A stretch of 64,000 nucleotides of DNA from Streptomyces sp. I05A-00742. GTDB taxonomy: Bacteria > Actinomycetota > Actinomycetes > Streptomycetales > Streptomycetaceae. The stretch lies in assembly GCF_013055795.1 (NCBI RefSeq), contig NZ_JABETO010000006.1:1-64000 (forward strand), given 5' to 3'. This document shows, piece by piece, positions 38,005 to 47,029 of the stretch; position 1 is the stretch's first letter; each line of letters begins with the position of its first letter. The translations under genes were made by a program, and so were the position numbers. Below the pieces are notes generated by a model. That model saw only the letters and a program-made list of their open reading frames with translations, was not told the origin of the DNA and did no database searches.

Positions 38005-38170
38005 AATTTTTTCTCCCTCTGGGGAATGCCTTGGACCCGCACTGCGCGAGCCTCGCGTCGCCGCGATGATTGCCCCGCCCGGAGAGACCCGGTAACGCAA
38101 AGCGCCTCACCGGCCGAAAGCCGGGGAAGCACTCGAAGGTTTTGGGAACCACAACTGCAACTGGTAATAA
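38005..38170 (-). promoter_or_regulatory. Long 5' leader and promoter region of cspA
   Basis: About 160 bases upstream of cspA lack a gene and include AT-rich patches (AAAATTATGG at the start site, GTTGCAGTTGTGG near 38150). TACGGT near 38175 is a candidate -10. A long untranslated leader is typical of cold-shock genes, where it acts as a temperature-responsive structure; that function here is inferred. Beyond it, 38180-38620 shows nothing I can support. Confidence 0.4.
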
Positions 38171-38623
38171 CCGTAGCACGACTCATCGAGCCCCGCCTAG
38201 AGAATTCTCCCTGCGGTCGAGTTCCCGGAAAAACCATGGCCGACGCTTCCGCTCTTTCTGTTGTCGCGGGATGAGATATGCGTTTCGCAGTCCTTCCCGC
38301 GCGCCTTCCGCCGGGGACCCGTCCCCCCTCGCCGAGCGCGGGAGCGCGGCCCCTCGCCCGGCGAAAGCTATGGTGGCCGCGATAGACATGCCTCCCGGCC
38401 CGCCGATAAGGTCCGCGCGTGGCGCGAAGCCGCCCGCCAGGGCGGACCGCCGAGAAGACGGCAGCCGAAGGCCCGTCCGCCGGAGGACCGGCCGGCGGCG
38501 GGACCGCGCGGCGCGTCCGCGATCCTGGGACCCGGCGCGCCGGGCGGACAGGCGAAGACCGACCCGTGGGGCCCGGGCACGCACAGGCCCGGCGCCCCTC
38601 CGATGCCCGGACGAAGGGTGTGC

Positions 38624-38971
38624 ATGGCTCCGGAGGCCCGCTCGAACGCCGCCGACAACCTCGACGACGACGACTACCCCGCCTACACCATGGGGCGTGC
38701 CGCGGAGATGATCGGTACCACCCCCGCCTTCCTGCGCGCCCTCGGCGAGGCGCGGCTCATCACACCGCTGAGATCGGGCGGCGGCCACCGCCGCTACTCC
38801 CGCTACCAGCTGCGTATCGCCGCCCGCGCCCGCGAGCTCGTCGACCAGGGGACCCCGATCGAGGCCGCCTGCCGCATCATCATCCTGGAGGACCAGCTGG
38901 AGGAGGCCCTGCGGCTCAACGAGGAGCTGCGCCGGGGCGAGGGCCGGCCGGAAAGGCCCGGCGGTCGCTGA
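38624..38971 (+). CDS. MerR family regulator
   Basis: A 115-residue MerR-type protein from ATG 38624 behind AAGGG. Acidic start (NLDDDDYPAYTMGRAAEMIG) merges into the DNA-binding helices TTPAFLRALGEARLITPLRS, GGGHRRYSRYQL (the R-R-Y signature) and ELVDQGTPIEAACRIIILED, then a short coiled-coil (LEEALRLNEELRR). It lacks an effector domain, so it may act constitutively or respond through partners; this size is common for Streptomyces BldC/MerR-like orphan regulators. Convergent with the AAC(3) gene. Confidence 0.85.
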   Translation: MAPEARSNAADNLDDDDYPAYTMGRAAEMIGTTPAFLRALGEARLITPLRSGGGHRRYSRYQLRIAARARELVDQGTPIEAACRIIILEDQLEEALRLNEELRRGEGRPERPGGR

Positions 38972-38999
38972 CGGAACCCCTCGGGGCCATCGGACCGGC

Positions 39000-39860
39000 T
39001 CATGCCCGCCGGCCGTCCCCGCCCAGCTTCTCCTCCATCCACCGGACCCCGAAGCGGACGACGTCAGGCGCCTCGAAGAGGTGACATTCGGCGGCTCCGA
39101 CGGTCCCCCGGACACCGAGGCCGGCGGCGAGCATCTCACGGGCGATGACCTCGAACGGCTCCCCCTCCGGCACCACGGAGGTGTAGTCGAAGGCCCCCTC
39201 CTCCGAGTCGATGTCCCGGAAGCGCCGCCAAGTGCGCACGCCGTCCACGAGGACGGGCTGCTCGTACGTGACGAACCGCTTGCCGGGCGCCTCCGCCAGG
39301 GCCTCCGCGTGGTGCAGGAGGGTGATGGAGTCCAGCGGCGCGCCCAGCAGCAGGACGCGACCGCCCGCCTCGGTGAGCCGGGCCAGCGGGGACCTGGGGC
39401 CGTGGGGGTGGTCCCAGGGCTGATCCGCGACCAGGCTCTCCGCCGCCGCGCCGACGGCCACGAAACTGGCGTCGGGATGCCGGCTGCGCACGGCCCCGGG
39501 CCAGTGGCGCAGGGCCTCCGGGAGGCGGCCGTTGTTGTGGTCGGCCTCGCTCAGCAGCGGGTCGTAGGCCGGACACTCGGCCCGGATCGCCGCCACCCAC
39601 TCCTCGGGCCAGGACGTGAACTCGTACGGAGGAGCGTCGTTCCAGCCGCAGGACGCCATCAGCGTCCCGCTCGCGCCCACGGCCTCCGTCAGCGCCTCGA
39701 TGACCGTCCGGCTGCCGCCCGGTACGTAACCGAGCGCGGAGAGGCTGGTGTGGAACATGACGGTGTCGCCCTTGGCGAGGCCGAGCGCCCGCAGTTCCCG
39801 GACCAGCCGGCTCCGTGTGACCGGGCCGTCGGAGCGTTTGAGCAGTGCTGTCTCGTCCAT
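39000..39860 (-). CDS. Aminoglycoside 3-N-acetyltransferase family (AAC(3))
   Basis: A 286-residue Antibiotic_NAT fold protein. Recognisable blocks: RELRALGLAKGDTVMFHTSL, SALGYVPGGSRTVIEALTEA, GTLMASCGWNDAPPYEFTSW, PGAVRSRHPDASFVAVG, SPLARLTEAGGRVLLLGAPL and ITLLHHAEALAEAP. This layout matches AAC(3) resistance enzymes known from Streptomyces producers (types VII-X), which transfer acetyl from acetyl-CoA to the 3-amino group of 2-deoxystreptamine. Whether this copy confers resistance cannot be told from sequence; some relatives act on other amines. No biosynthetic genes adjoin it. Confidence 0.88.
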   Translation of the reverse strand: MDETALLKRSDGPVTRSRLVRELRALGLAKGDTVMFHTSLSALGYVPGGSRTVIEALTEAVGASGTLMASCGWNDAPPYEFTSWPEEWVAAIRAECPAYDPLLSEADHNNGRLPEALRHWPGAVRSRHPDASFVAVGAAAESLVADQPWDHPHGPRSPLARLTEAGGRVLLLGAPLDSITLLHHAEALAEAPGKRFVTYEQPVLVDGVRTWRRFRDIDSEEGAFDYTSVVPEGEPFEVIAREMLAAGLGVRGTVGAAECHLFEAPDVVRFGVRWMEEKLGGDGRRA

Positions 39861-39955
39861 GGCGGCACGCTAGCCCTGTCCGGACGGCGGCCACACCGGA
39901 TTTTTCCGACAAGGTGGGTTCCTCCGGGGGGAGTTGGCCGCCTGACCGGTCCGCG

Positions 39956-40486
39956 TCACCAGGAGATGGCGTCGTTCGGGTCCGCCTGCCAGTACGTGAC
40001 GAAGGCCGAGTCGTCGATCCAGGTGCCCTTGGGGAGCGTGACCTTCGCGGACGTGCCGGCCGGGCCGGAACCGTTGTCGAGGAAGACGGTGAGGGTACGG
40101 GCCGTCCGGCCGTTGTCGCCGCTGCTGTCGGCGGCGGAGAGGCCGATGCCCGCGTACGCGGACTCGCCCGGCGCGAGGGTGACCACCGACTGCGGCTTGC
40201 TGTCCTCGACCACGCCGGTCACGGAGTGGGCCTCGTCGAAGCGGAGGTACGGGTGGGAGTAGGCGTAGCAGGCGGTCCTGCCGGTGTTGGTGAGGGTGAG
40301 CAGCTGGTGGTTGACGGGCCGGCTCACGTTCTGCACGGTCACCTTCGTCGTGGCCGTGGAGCACGCGGCGGCCTGCGCCGCGGTGGACGCTCCGCCCGCC
40401 CGCTCGGCGGCCTGGCCCTGACCGGCCGTCATGGCGAGGGCGGCCACGGCGAGAGCGGCGGAAGCGGCTGGGCGCATGATGCGCAT
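39956..40486 (-). CDS. Secreted DUF4232 protein
   Basis: A 176-residue exported protein with a signal peptide (MRIMRPAASAALAVAALAMT, cleavage near AGQGQAA). The mature domain begins CSTATTKVTVQNVSRPVNHQ and carries the DUF4232 pattern: LTLTNTGRTACYAYSHPYLR, with Cys near both ends, and VVTLAPGESAYAGIGLSAAD. Proteins of this kind are abundant Streptomyces secreted or lipid-linked beta-sandwich domains of unknown role. Starts at ATG 40486 or 40477; the first is kept. Confidence 0.82.
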   Translation of the reverse strand: MRIMRPAASAALAVAALAMTAGQGQAAERAGGASTAAQAAACSTATTKVTVQNVSRPVNHQLLTLTNTGRTACYAYSHPYLRFDEAHSVTGVVEDSKPQSVVTLAPGESAYAGIGLSAADSSGDNGRTARTLTVFLDNGSGPAGTSAKVTLPKGTWIDDSAFVTYWQADPNDAISW

Positions 40487-40584
40487 GGTGAACTCCTCAG
40501 TGGTGTGCGCGATACCGATCCAGAGGATCGGGTGAGTACGTGTGGCACCGCCGGACGCGCTTCCGCGCGTCGTCCGATGCCGGC

Positions 40585-40698
40585 TCAGAGGTGGTGCAGG
40601 AGCGCCACGACCGTCGCCACGGAAGCGGCGAGCACCCCCAGAGCCACGGTGTCGACGACGTCGAGGCGGGTCCTCGCGTCACGGAACCTGGTCCGCAC
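40585..40698 (-). CDS. Small membrane peptide (37 residues)
   Basis: GTG 40698, with GGAG five bases upstream, reads VRTRFRDARTRLDVVDTVAL then GVLAASVATVVALLHHL: a basic amphipathic N-terminus and one hydrophobic segment ending in two His. The frame lies alone in the 400-base gap between the DUF4232 gene and the divergent XRE gene. Too short for automatic calling. It may be a chance frame, but the start context and membrane-like segment make it worth listing. Confidence 0.4.
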   Translation of the reverse strand: MRTRFRDARTRLDVVDTVALGVLAASVATVVALLHHL

Positions 40699-40888
40699 GG
40701 CAGCTCCTGTCCCCGGTCACCGCCCGGCTGTTGCCCGCCGGGCCGTGCTCTGTGGTCCCAGCCTGGGGCGTGGCGTGATCCGGCGGCAAGGCGTGTCGCG
40801 TCCTTGGGGAAGCCGGAACGCCTGCATATAGTCCGACCTGGGGAAATGCCGCGCCCTGGAACGCGGATCTGGGACGGGAAGTGCCGGT

Positions 40889-42457
40889 ATGGCCGAGGAA
40901 ATCGACATATTCGCAGCTCAGCTCAGCGAACTGAAGGAGCGGTCGGGACACAGCTACGGAGTCCTGGCCAAGCGGCTCCACATGAGCACGTCCACGCTGC
41001 ACCGGTACTGCAACGGCGCCGCCGTACCCACCGAGTACGCCCCGGTCGAACGTTTCGGCCGGCTGTGCGGCGCGCGGCCGGAGGAACTCGTCGAGCTGCA
41101 CCGCCGGTGGATCGTCGCCGACGACGCCCGGCGGCGCAAGGCGCAGCCGACGCGCCCGGCGGGCGCGGACGGTGACGTGGCGTCGGCCGCCGAGGACGCG
41201 GAGACCGGCGAGTCGGCGCGGCCCGGGAGCGCGGCGGGACCGGTCGTTCACGACGCGCCCTCCGACGCCGGTACATCCGGCACATCCGGCACGGCCAACA
41301 CATCCGACACGTCCGAAGCCGTCATATCCGGGGAGCACCGGTCGGCCACTCCAGAACCGACGGCTCCAGAGACGGAGACCACCCCGGAATCAGCCACTCC
41401 GGAAGCAGTCACTCCCGACCCCTCACATTCGGCCCCCGGCCCCCACTCCCGCCCCCGCCGCCCCCGGCTCCGGCTCCGCCGCCGCCGTTCGCTCATCGCC
41501 GCCGCCGTCGTGGCCGTCGCCGTCCCGGCCGCCGTCGTCGGCAGTCAGGCCGCCACCTCGTCCCGCCCCGACCGCACGGGCGTCACCGCAGCCCAGTCGC
41601 GAGCGGCCGGCGAACAGGGGAGGCCGGCCACCGGCGCCCGGTCCGGCCCGGGCTCCCGTCCGTCGCCCCTCTCCACGCCGGAGTCCCCGGGCGCGTCCGG
41701 AACCGCCACTCCGAGCGCCCGTCCTTCCCCGTCCTCCCCCTCCACACCTCCGGCCCGCGTACCGGCTCCCCCCGCGGGCACGTCCGCCCCTCCGGGAAAG
41801 CGGGCCGGCGGCACGGACACCACCGCCGTCCCCCTGGCCCTCACCGTCCGCCCGTACACCTTCATCGACGAGTGCGACCAGACGTTCCTCTCGGGCCGGA
41901 AGCCCGCCGAGGTGCCCCGGCCCCCGGTCGAACAGGACGCGCGGAGCTGGGCGAACGCGCTGCGGGCGGTGCCGGGCGGGCCGATGCGCATGCAGGTGAC
42001 CGTCCAGGGCAAGGAGCGGCAGGCCGTCGTCCTGCAGGCGCTGCACGTCCGCGTGGTCGGCCGGGCGGCGCCGCTCGACTGGTCGGCGTACGTGATGGCG
42101 GACGGCTGCGGCAGCGGGGTCTCCCCGGCCTTCCTCGACATCGACCTGGACCGGGACCGTCCCGCGGCCCGTCCCGTGGCAGGACAGCAGGGGGACATCA
42201 CGATCCCGGCGACGGACTTCCCCTACAAGGCGTCCGCCACCGACCCCCAGGTCCTCGACATCGTCGCCCGGACCAGCGCCCACGACGTGAAGTGGTACCT
42301 GGAGCTGGAGTGGAGCAGCGGCGACCGGCACGGGATGCTGCGGATCGACGACGGGGGGCAGCCGTTCCGGACCAGCTCCATCAAGCAGCGGCCGCAGTAC
42401 CTGTACCGGGCGGACACCAAGGTCTGGGAGGAAGTCGAGGACTACGCGCGGAGATAG
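40889..42457 (+). CDS. Membrane-anchored XRE-type regulator
   Basis: A 522-residue protein: an N-terminal XRE HTH (FAAQLSELKERSGHSYGVLA, KRLHMSTSTLHRYCNGAAVP) over residues 5-75, then a long Ser/Thr/Pro/Glu-rich linker, a basic stretch (RPRLRLRRRRS) and one transmembrane helix (LIAAAVVAVAVPAAVVG) near residue 205. A second Pro/Ser-rich extracytoplasmic linker follows, and a C-terminal domain (about 315-522) with FIDECDQTFLSGRK and LEWSSGDRHGMLRIDDG. Helix orientation implies DNA-binding inside and sensing outside, like other Streptomyces HTH-membrane proteins. Ligand and targets unknown. The start at 40889 has GGGAAGTG upstream. Confidence 0.83.
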   Translation: MAEEIDIFAAQLSELKERSGHSYGVLAKRLHMSTSTLHRYCNGAAVPTEYAPVERFGRLCGARPEELVELHRRWIVADDARRRKAQPTRPAGADGDVASAAEDAETGESARPGSAAGPVVHDAPSDAGTSGTSGTANTSDTSEAVISGEHRSATPEPTAPETETTPESATPEAVTPDPSHSAPGPHSRPRRPRLRLRRRRSLIAAAVVAVAVPAAVVGSQAATSSRPDRTGVTAAQSRAAGEQGRPATGARSGPGSRPSPLSTPESPGASGTATPSARPSPSSPSTPPARVPAPPAGTSAPPGKRAGGTDTTAVPLALTVRPYTFIDECDQTFLSGRKPAEVPRPPVEQDARSWANALRAVPGGPMRMQVTVQGKERQAVVLQALHVRVVGRAAPLDWSAYVMADGCGSGVSPAFLDIDLDRDRPAARPVAGQQGDITIPATDFPYKASATDPQVLDIVARTSAHDVKWYLELEWSSGDRHGMLRIDDGGQPFRTSSIKQRPQYLYRADTKVWEEVEDYARR

Positions 42458-42487
42458 CACCTCCGCGGGTCAGCAGTTGACTGCCCG

Positions 42488-43207
42488 TCAGTCCCCCGGC
42501 CCGGTGTCGTCCTCGTACGGCGCCTCCTCCGCGAGCCGCTCACCGATGTCGTCCGCCCACAGCTGCGCCCAGCGCCGGACCGCGGCCGTGGCCGCCTCGT
42601 CCAGTCCGCAGGCGGCGAAGTCGGCCTCGCCGAGCCAGTCCGTACCCTCCAGCCGCGCCTTGAGGTCGGCGGGGTCGAAGGTCTCCGGGGCGTGCCGGCG
42701 GCCGAGTTCCTCCAGTTCGGCGCGGGACCAGCGGTCCGCGGCGGCGTGGACGTCGATGAGGTCGCGGGCCAGGCCGCGGTCGGCCAGCGCCCTGACCTTG
42801 GTCCCGACGAGGTCCTCGACCGCGAGGACGAGCCCGTGCCCGGTCCTGACCGGCGGGCGCCACAGCGTCTCCTTGGCGATGGTGACCTCGCAGTCGTCGC
42901 CGGTCATGGGGTCACCGGCGGTGAACCGCGCGGCGAGCGGCTCCGTCACCGCGTCCCGCACCCGCCAGCCCCGCGCCTCCAGCCCGGCCCGCACCCCGGC
43001 CATGACCTCGGCCATCGGCGCCTGCGCGTCGGTGGCGAGGTCGAGGTCCCGGCTCGCCCGGTCCACCAGGCCGTGGAGCTGTACGGCGTGGCCGCCGGCC
43101 AGGACGAGCGGGTACCCGGCGCCCACGTCGGACAGGTCGGCGAGCAGCCGTCGCTGCGTCCCGGAGAGGCGGGCGGCTTCCGCCCGGGAGGACGGCGTGA
43201 GCGGCAT
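42488..43207 (-). CDS. AbiEii/AbiGii-like nucleotidyltransferase
   Basis: A 239-residue protein with the nucleotidyltransferase signature: VLAGGHAVQLHGLVDRASRD then LDLAT (GG-x-A-x-x-x-H-G and D-x-D), as in AbiEii type IV toxins. Further conserved blocks are DDCEVTIAKETLWRPP, LAVEDLVGTKVRALADRG and DLIDVHAAADRWSR. ATG 43207 follows GATAAT by several bases, a leaderless-type start; an ATG at 43216 is also in frame. No AbiEi antitoxin adjoins it; the AbiEi-like gene is at 19225-20181. It may be a standalone nucleotidyltransferase. Confidence 0.8.
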   Translation of the reverse strand: MPLTPSSRAEAARLSGTQRRLLADLSDVGAGYPLVLAGGHAVQLHGLVDRASRDLDLATDAQAPMAEVMAGVRAGLEARGWRVRDAVTEPLAARFTAGDPMTGDDCEVTIAKETLWRPPVRTGHGLVLAVEDLVGTKVRALADRGLARDLIDVHAAADRWSRAELEELGRRHAPETFDPADLKARLEGTDWLGEADFAACGLDEAATAAVRRWAQLWADDIGERLAEEAPYEDDTGPGD

Positions 43208-43336
43208 GCCTGTCATTATCCGGCCGGGCGGCCGGGGCCGCGAGTGCTCCCCGGGCACGGCCGGGGGAAGGCGGTGGGCGGGTACGGAGAACGCGGCCGT
43301 GCGCCGTCGCCCCCCGTCCGCCACCGGTTCGTGGCC

Positions 43337-44107
43337 CTACGCCGTCGCTCCCCCGTCCACCACCAGGTCGTGGCCGACCACGAAGCTCGCGTCGTCCGAC
43401 GCCAGCCACGCCACCGCGTCGGCGATCTCCCGGGTCTGCGCGACCCGCCCGATCGGCACCACGGACCGCACCCGGGCGTCACGGTCCTCGACCGTCTCGC
43501 CGGGCCGGAAGGACATCGGCGTGTCCGTACCGCCCGGGCTCACCGCGTTGATCCGCACCCCCTCGCCTATGTACTCGCGGGCGGCGGTCCGGGTGAGGAC
43601 CGACACCGCGCCCTTGGACGCGGCGTAGGCGCCGAGGCCCGGGCGGCGGCTGTGGAAGCCGATGTTGGAGGCGGAGTTGACGATGACGCCGCCGCCGTTG
43701 GCGCGCATGTGCTCGATCTCGTACTTCATCGACAGCCAGATTCCGGTGGTGTTGACCGCGAGGACGGCCGACCACACGTCCTCGTCCAGCTCGGCGACGG
43801 GACCGGGCTTGCCGAAGATCCCGGCGTTGTTGAAGGCGATGTGCAGGCCGCCGTGGCGCTCCACGATCGTGGCCACCATGGCCGCGACGTCGGCGGAGCG
43901 GGTGACGTCCGCGACGACGGAGGAGCCCTTGCCGCCCTCGGCCTCGATCAGCGCGACGGTCTCCTCCAGGTCGGTGAGGTCGGGCCCCGCGACGACCACG
44001 GTGGCGCCGCCGCGGGCGAAGGTCAGCGCGGCCTGCCGGCCGATGTTCCTCCCCCCGCCGGTCACGAGGGCCACCTTGCCGGCGAAACGAGCGGTCGTGT
44101 CGGTCAT
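43337..44107 (-). CDS. SDR family oxidoreductase
   Basis: A 256-residue classical SDR from ATG 44107, overlapping the MFS stop (ATGA), so the two genes are coupled. Cofactor motif TGGGRNIG near residue 17; acidic Asp in VVVAGPDLTDLEETVALIEA suggests NAD(H); FNNAG near 88; VNSASNIGFHSRRPGLGAYA with catalytic Ser; Y-A-A-S-K; NAVSPGGTDTPM. Resembles FabG/2,5-dichloro-diol-type dehydrogenases. The substrate is unknown; the operon with an exporter suggests modification plus efflux of one compound. Confidence 0.9.
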   Translation of the reverse strand: MTDTTARFAGKVALVTGGGRNIGRQAALTFARGGATVVVAGPDLTDLEETVALIEAEGGKGSSVVADVTRSADVAAMVATIVERHGGLHIAFNNAGIFGKPGPVAELDEDVWSAVLAVNTTGIWLSMKYEIEHMRANGGGVIVNSASNIGFHSRRPGLGAYAASKGAVSVLTRTAAREYIGEGVRINAVSPGGTDTPMSFRPGETVEDRDARVRSVVPIGRVAQTREIADAVAWLASDDASFVVGHDLVVDGGATA

Positions 44108-45579
44108 GAGGAGAACTCCTTGGGTTGCGGGTGGGAGGGGGTCGTGGTGGTCGCCGACGGGTCGGCGGTACCGCGCCGGAGGGCGTACGCGACGAGTGCC
44201 GCGCCGACCGCGAACGCCGCGGCGGCCGCGGTCAGCGCGAAGGCGAAGCCCCCGGACACGGCCTCGGCCGCGCCGGTGCCGCCGTCGCGCAGGCCGGAGG
44301 TGCGGGAGGACGCCAGGGAGACCATGACGGCCAGGCCGACCGTCGGCCCGACCTCCATGGCCGTGTTGACGACTCCGCCGGCGAGCCCGGCGCGGTCGTC
44401 GTCCACGTCGTCCAGGGCGGCGACCGTCGCCCCGGAGAAGACACAGGCGACACCGGCGGCGAAGAGCACCAGGCCGGCCAGGGTGGTCCCGGCGTACGCG
44501 GAGTGCGCGTCGAGCAGGCCGAGCAGCAGCAGCCCGGCCGCGCAGAGCAGGAGCCCGCCGGCCGTGACCGTGCGGGCGCCCAGGCGCCGGACGGCCCTCG
44601 CGGTGAGCAGGCCGGCCGCGAACTGCACGGCACCGAAGGGCAGGAAGGCCGCCGAGGTCAGCAACGGCGAGGCGTCGCGCACCTCTTGGAAGTACAGGGA
44701 GAGGAAGAAGAAGACCGTGGACATCCCGGCCGAACCGATGAGGATCGCCCCCAGCGCCGCGGCACGGCGGCGGGGCACCAGGAACCCCAGGGGCATCAGC
44801 GGTTCGGTGACCCGCAGTTCGGTCACGGCGAAGGCCACGAGCAGGAGGACGCCTCCGGCCACGGGCGCCCATACCGACGGCGCGGACCACGGCCGTTCGC
44901 CGGCCTCGACCAGGCCGTAGCTGAGCACCGACAGCCCCGCCGTCACCAGGACGGCCCCCGGCACGTCCAGCCGGACGCGGACCGGTGCCGGGCCGGTGGG
45001 CAGCAGCCGGGGCGCGGCGAGGACGACGATCAGGGAGACGGCGGCGGGGGCCAGGAACGTCCACCGCCAGGACGCCCACGTCGTCACGGCGCCGGAGAGC
45101 AGCATGCCCGCCGTCGCCCCGAAGCCGCCCAGCCCGCCCCAGATCGCCAGGGCCCGGGCGCGCCGGGCCCCGTCCGGGTGGAGGGAGCGGACCAGGGTCA
45201 TGGCCGAGGGTGCGGCCAGGGCCGCACCGGCGCCCTGGGCGAACCGGGTCGTCAGGAGGGTGCCGAAGTCGGGCGCGAACCCCGAGGCCGCGGAGGCGGC
45301 ACCGAAGACGGCGACGCCGACGACCAGCAGCCGCCGGCGGCCGTACAGGTCGGCCAGCCGGCCGCCGAGCAGCAGCAGTCCGCTGAAGGACAGCCCGTAG
45401 GCGGCGCTGACCAGCGTCAGTCCGGCCCCGGAGAGGTCCAGGTCGCGCTGGATCGCCGGCAGGGCCGGGGAGAGCATCGTGATGGCGAGGATCAGGACCA
45501 CCTGCACGGCACCCAGCAGGGCGAACCCGGGGGCGGTGGCACGGGGCGGACCGGCGGCACGTGCTGTGGCGGGGGTCAT
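44104..45579 (-). CDS. MFS transporter (DHA2-like, 14 helices)
   Basis: A 491-residue drug:proton antiporter. The first helix pair contains FALLGAVQVVLILAITMLSP and ALPAIQRDLDLS; motif A is GGRLADLYGRRRLLVVG, preceded by LVSAAYGLSFSGLLLLGGRL; helix 5 has the AGMLLSGAVTTWASWRWTFL loop. Fourteen hydrophobic segments are counted by eye. It closes with a short soluble tail. Operon with the SDR through a 4-base overlap. No regulator adjoins it. Start ATG 45579; no strong ribosome site. Confidence 0.9.
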   Translation of the reverse strand: MTPATARAAGPPRATAPGFALLGAVQVVLILAITMLSPALPAIQRDLDLSGAGLTLVSAAYGLSFSGLLLLGGRLADLYGRRRLLVVGVAVFGAASAASGFAPDFGTLLTTRFAQGAGAALAAPSAMTLVRSLHPDGARRARALAIWGGLGGFGATAGMLLSGAVTTWASWRWTFLAPAAVSLIVVLAAPRLLPTGPAPVRVRLDVPGAVLVTAGLSVLSYGLVEAGERPWSAPSVWAPVAGGVLLLVAFAVTELRVTEPLMPLGFLVPRRRAAALGAILIGSAGMSTVFFFLSLYFQEVRDASPLLTSAAFLPFGAVQFAAGLLTARAVRRLGARTVTAGGLLLCAAGLLLLGLLDAHSAYAGTTLAGLVLFAAGVACVFSGATVAALDDVDDDRAGLAGGVVNTAMEVGPTVGLAVMVSLASSRTSGLRDGGTGAAEAVSGGFAFALTAAAAAFAVGAALVAYALRRGTADPSATTTTPSHPQPKEFSS

Positions 45580-45640
45580 GCGAGAACTGTCGGGCGGACG
45601 GCCGCCGGGCTTCCAGCCGGGCCGGGATAGTCCGTCAGAT

Positions 45641-45710
45641 GGCTCCGGAGCGCACGCGGACGGCTCCGGAGCGCACGGAGCCGCCCCCGGGACGGCCCCG
45701 GAGGCGGCTC
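45641..45710. terminator. 16-bp direct repeat and hairpin beyond the distal rodlin gene
   Basis: GGCTCCGGAGCGCACG occurs at 45641-45656 and 45662-45677. Next, GAGCCGCC (45678-45685) and GGCGGCTC (45703-45710) form a stem 23 bases past the rodlin stop, extended internally by CCCGGGAC/CCCGG pairing, a likely terminator. Confidence 0.65.
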
Positions 45711-45732
45711 GTTTCCTGTGGCCGGCGGGCCG

Positions 45733-46131
45733 TCAGCGCCCGTTCTCGGTGCCGTTGCCCGACAGAATCGGAATGTCGTCGAGAATGTGCGACAGCGCGT
45801 CGTCGCCGTCGTTGATCGTCGAGTTCTCGGTGCACATCTGCTGCTGCTGCGAGGACAGGATCGGAATGTCCTGAAGGCCGATGTTCACCAGGCCGAGGAC
45901 GGACTGGAGGCCCAGCTTTCCGATGGCGATGCACGGCTTGTTGAACGAACCGTTGATGAGACCCATCTGGGGGCTCATATAACCGCCGGTGTAGGTGTTC
46001 CCGTACATCTGGACTGCCTGATTGCCGTTGGCGACGTCCTGGCTGTCGTGCCCGGATGCCAGCGCGGGGCCGACGGATCCGCCGACTGCGGACGCCGTAA
46101 GCGCCGCCGTGGCCACTACCTTCTTGATCAC
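45733..46131 (-). CDS. Rodlin (RdlA/RdlB-type), distal copy
   Basis: A 132-residue secreted rodlin from GTG 46131 (GAAGGAACC upstream). The signal peptide MIKKVVATAALTASAVGGS leads to a cleavage near ALASG. The mature part carries the rodlin blocks MSPQMGLINGSFNKPCIAI, GLVNIGLQDIPILSSQQQQM, CTENSTINDGDDALSHILDD and IPILSGNG, with two Cys that may bridge. Rodlins form the paired-fibre rodlet layer of aerial hyphae and spores with chaplins. It lies 217 bases downstream of a close paralogue in the same direction. Confidence 0.92.
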   Translation of the reverse strand: MIKKVVATAALTASAVGGSVGPALASGHDSQDVANGNQAVQMYGNTYTGGYMSPQMGLINGSFNKPCIAIGKLGLQSVLGLVNIGLQDIPILSSQQQQMCTENSTINDGDDALSHILDDIPILSGNGTENGR

Positions 46132-46288
46132 GATGGTTCCTTCGCTCTGGTCGGATTACGAGCGCTACTTGCCTAACTCGGCACCGTGGGGGAAGTTATC
46201 GAGCTTCATTCATTCGGTCCAGGGCCGGTGATTTTTATGCCGGGGACCGTTCCGCGTCCGGACCGGGAATTCCGTCCGGGAAAACGAG

Positions 46289-46329
46289 ATCCCCCTGCCG
46301 CGGGGCCCGCACACCCACCGCAGGGGGAT
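46289..46329 (-). terminator. Terminator of the proximal rodlin gene
   Basis: ATCCCCCTGC (46289-46298) and GCAGGGGGAT (46320-46329), a 10-bp perfect stem with a long GC loop, 20 bases past the rodlin stop. Confidence 0.75.
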
Positions 46330-46348
46330 TCCCGTGCTCGCTTCGGGA

Positions 46349-46744
46349 TCAGTCGTTGGCCGAACCGTTGCCCGAGATGATCGGGATGTCGTCGAGCAGG
46401 TGCGACAGCTGGTCGTCGCCGTCGTTGATCGTCGAGTTGTCGGTGCACTGCTGCTGCTGCTGCGACGTGAGGATCGGCACGTCCTGGACGCCGATGTTGA
46501 TGAGGGCCAGGACGGACTGGATGCCCAGCTTGCCGATCGCGATGCACGGCTTGTTCAGCGTGCCCTGGATCAGGCTCATCTGCGGGCTTTCCTTGCCCCC
46601 GGTCTTGGTGTTGCCGTAACCGGTCTTCGCGCCGTTCGCGTTGGCGACGTCCTGCGAGTCGTGACCCAGGGCCATCGCGGGGCCGCTGACGGCGCCGACC
46701 GTGGAGACCGTCATGGCGGTCGTGGCGAGTACCTTCTTGAGCAC
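46349..46744 (-). CDS. Rodlin (RdlA/RdlB-type), proximal copy
   Basis: A 131-residue secreted rodlin from GTG 46744 behind AAAGG. Signal peptide MLKKVLATTAMTVSTVGAVS then AMALGHDSQDVANANG. It shares with the distal copy the blocks SLIQGTLNKPCIAIGKLGI, LINIGVQDVPILTSQQQQQ, CTDNSTINDGDDQLSHLLDD and IPIISGNG. Mature sequences are about two-thirds identical. S. coelicolor also has two, rdlA and rdlB (divergent there, tandem here). The 285-base gap upstream carries the promoter; it shares TCATTC-bearing sequence with the upstream region of the distal copy. Confidence 0.92.
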   Translation of the reverse strand: MLKKVLATTAMTVSTVGAVSGPAMALGHDSQDVANANGAKTGYGNTKTGGKESPQMSLIQGTLNKPCIAIGKLGIQSVLALINIGVQDVPILTSQQQQQCTDNSTINDGDDQLSHLLDDIPIISGNGSAND

Positions 46745-47029
46745 GTCTATAGCCTTTCGATCGTGTAGCGCCCCCACTGAGAAAGCGTTCTGAATAACTT
46801 CGCCCCGGAGGAGAGGTTCCGGGCTTTCACTCATTCGAGCCAGTGCGTACGCGGCGTCGGATGGGTAGGGAGCGGCGGTTCGGTGGTACGACAAAAGACT
46901 GGTCTCCATGGAAATTCACCAAGCGCGCACGTATTTCCGGGGTGATTTTCATGGCGGCGTGCGGGGGCGCGTCACGGACGGAAATACGGTTTTCCGGGAA
47001 ATGCGGCCGGTGCCCGGCGCGGCCGGTGC

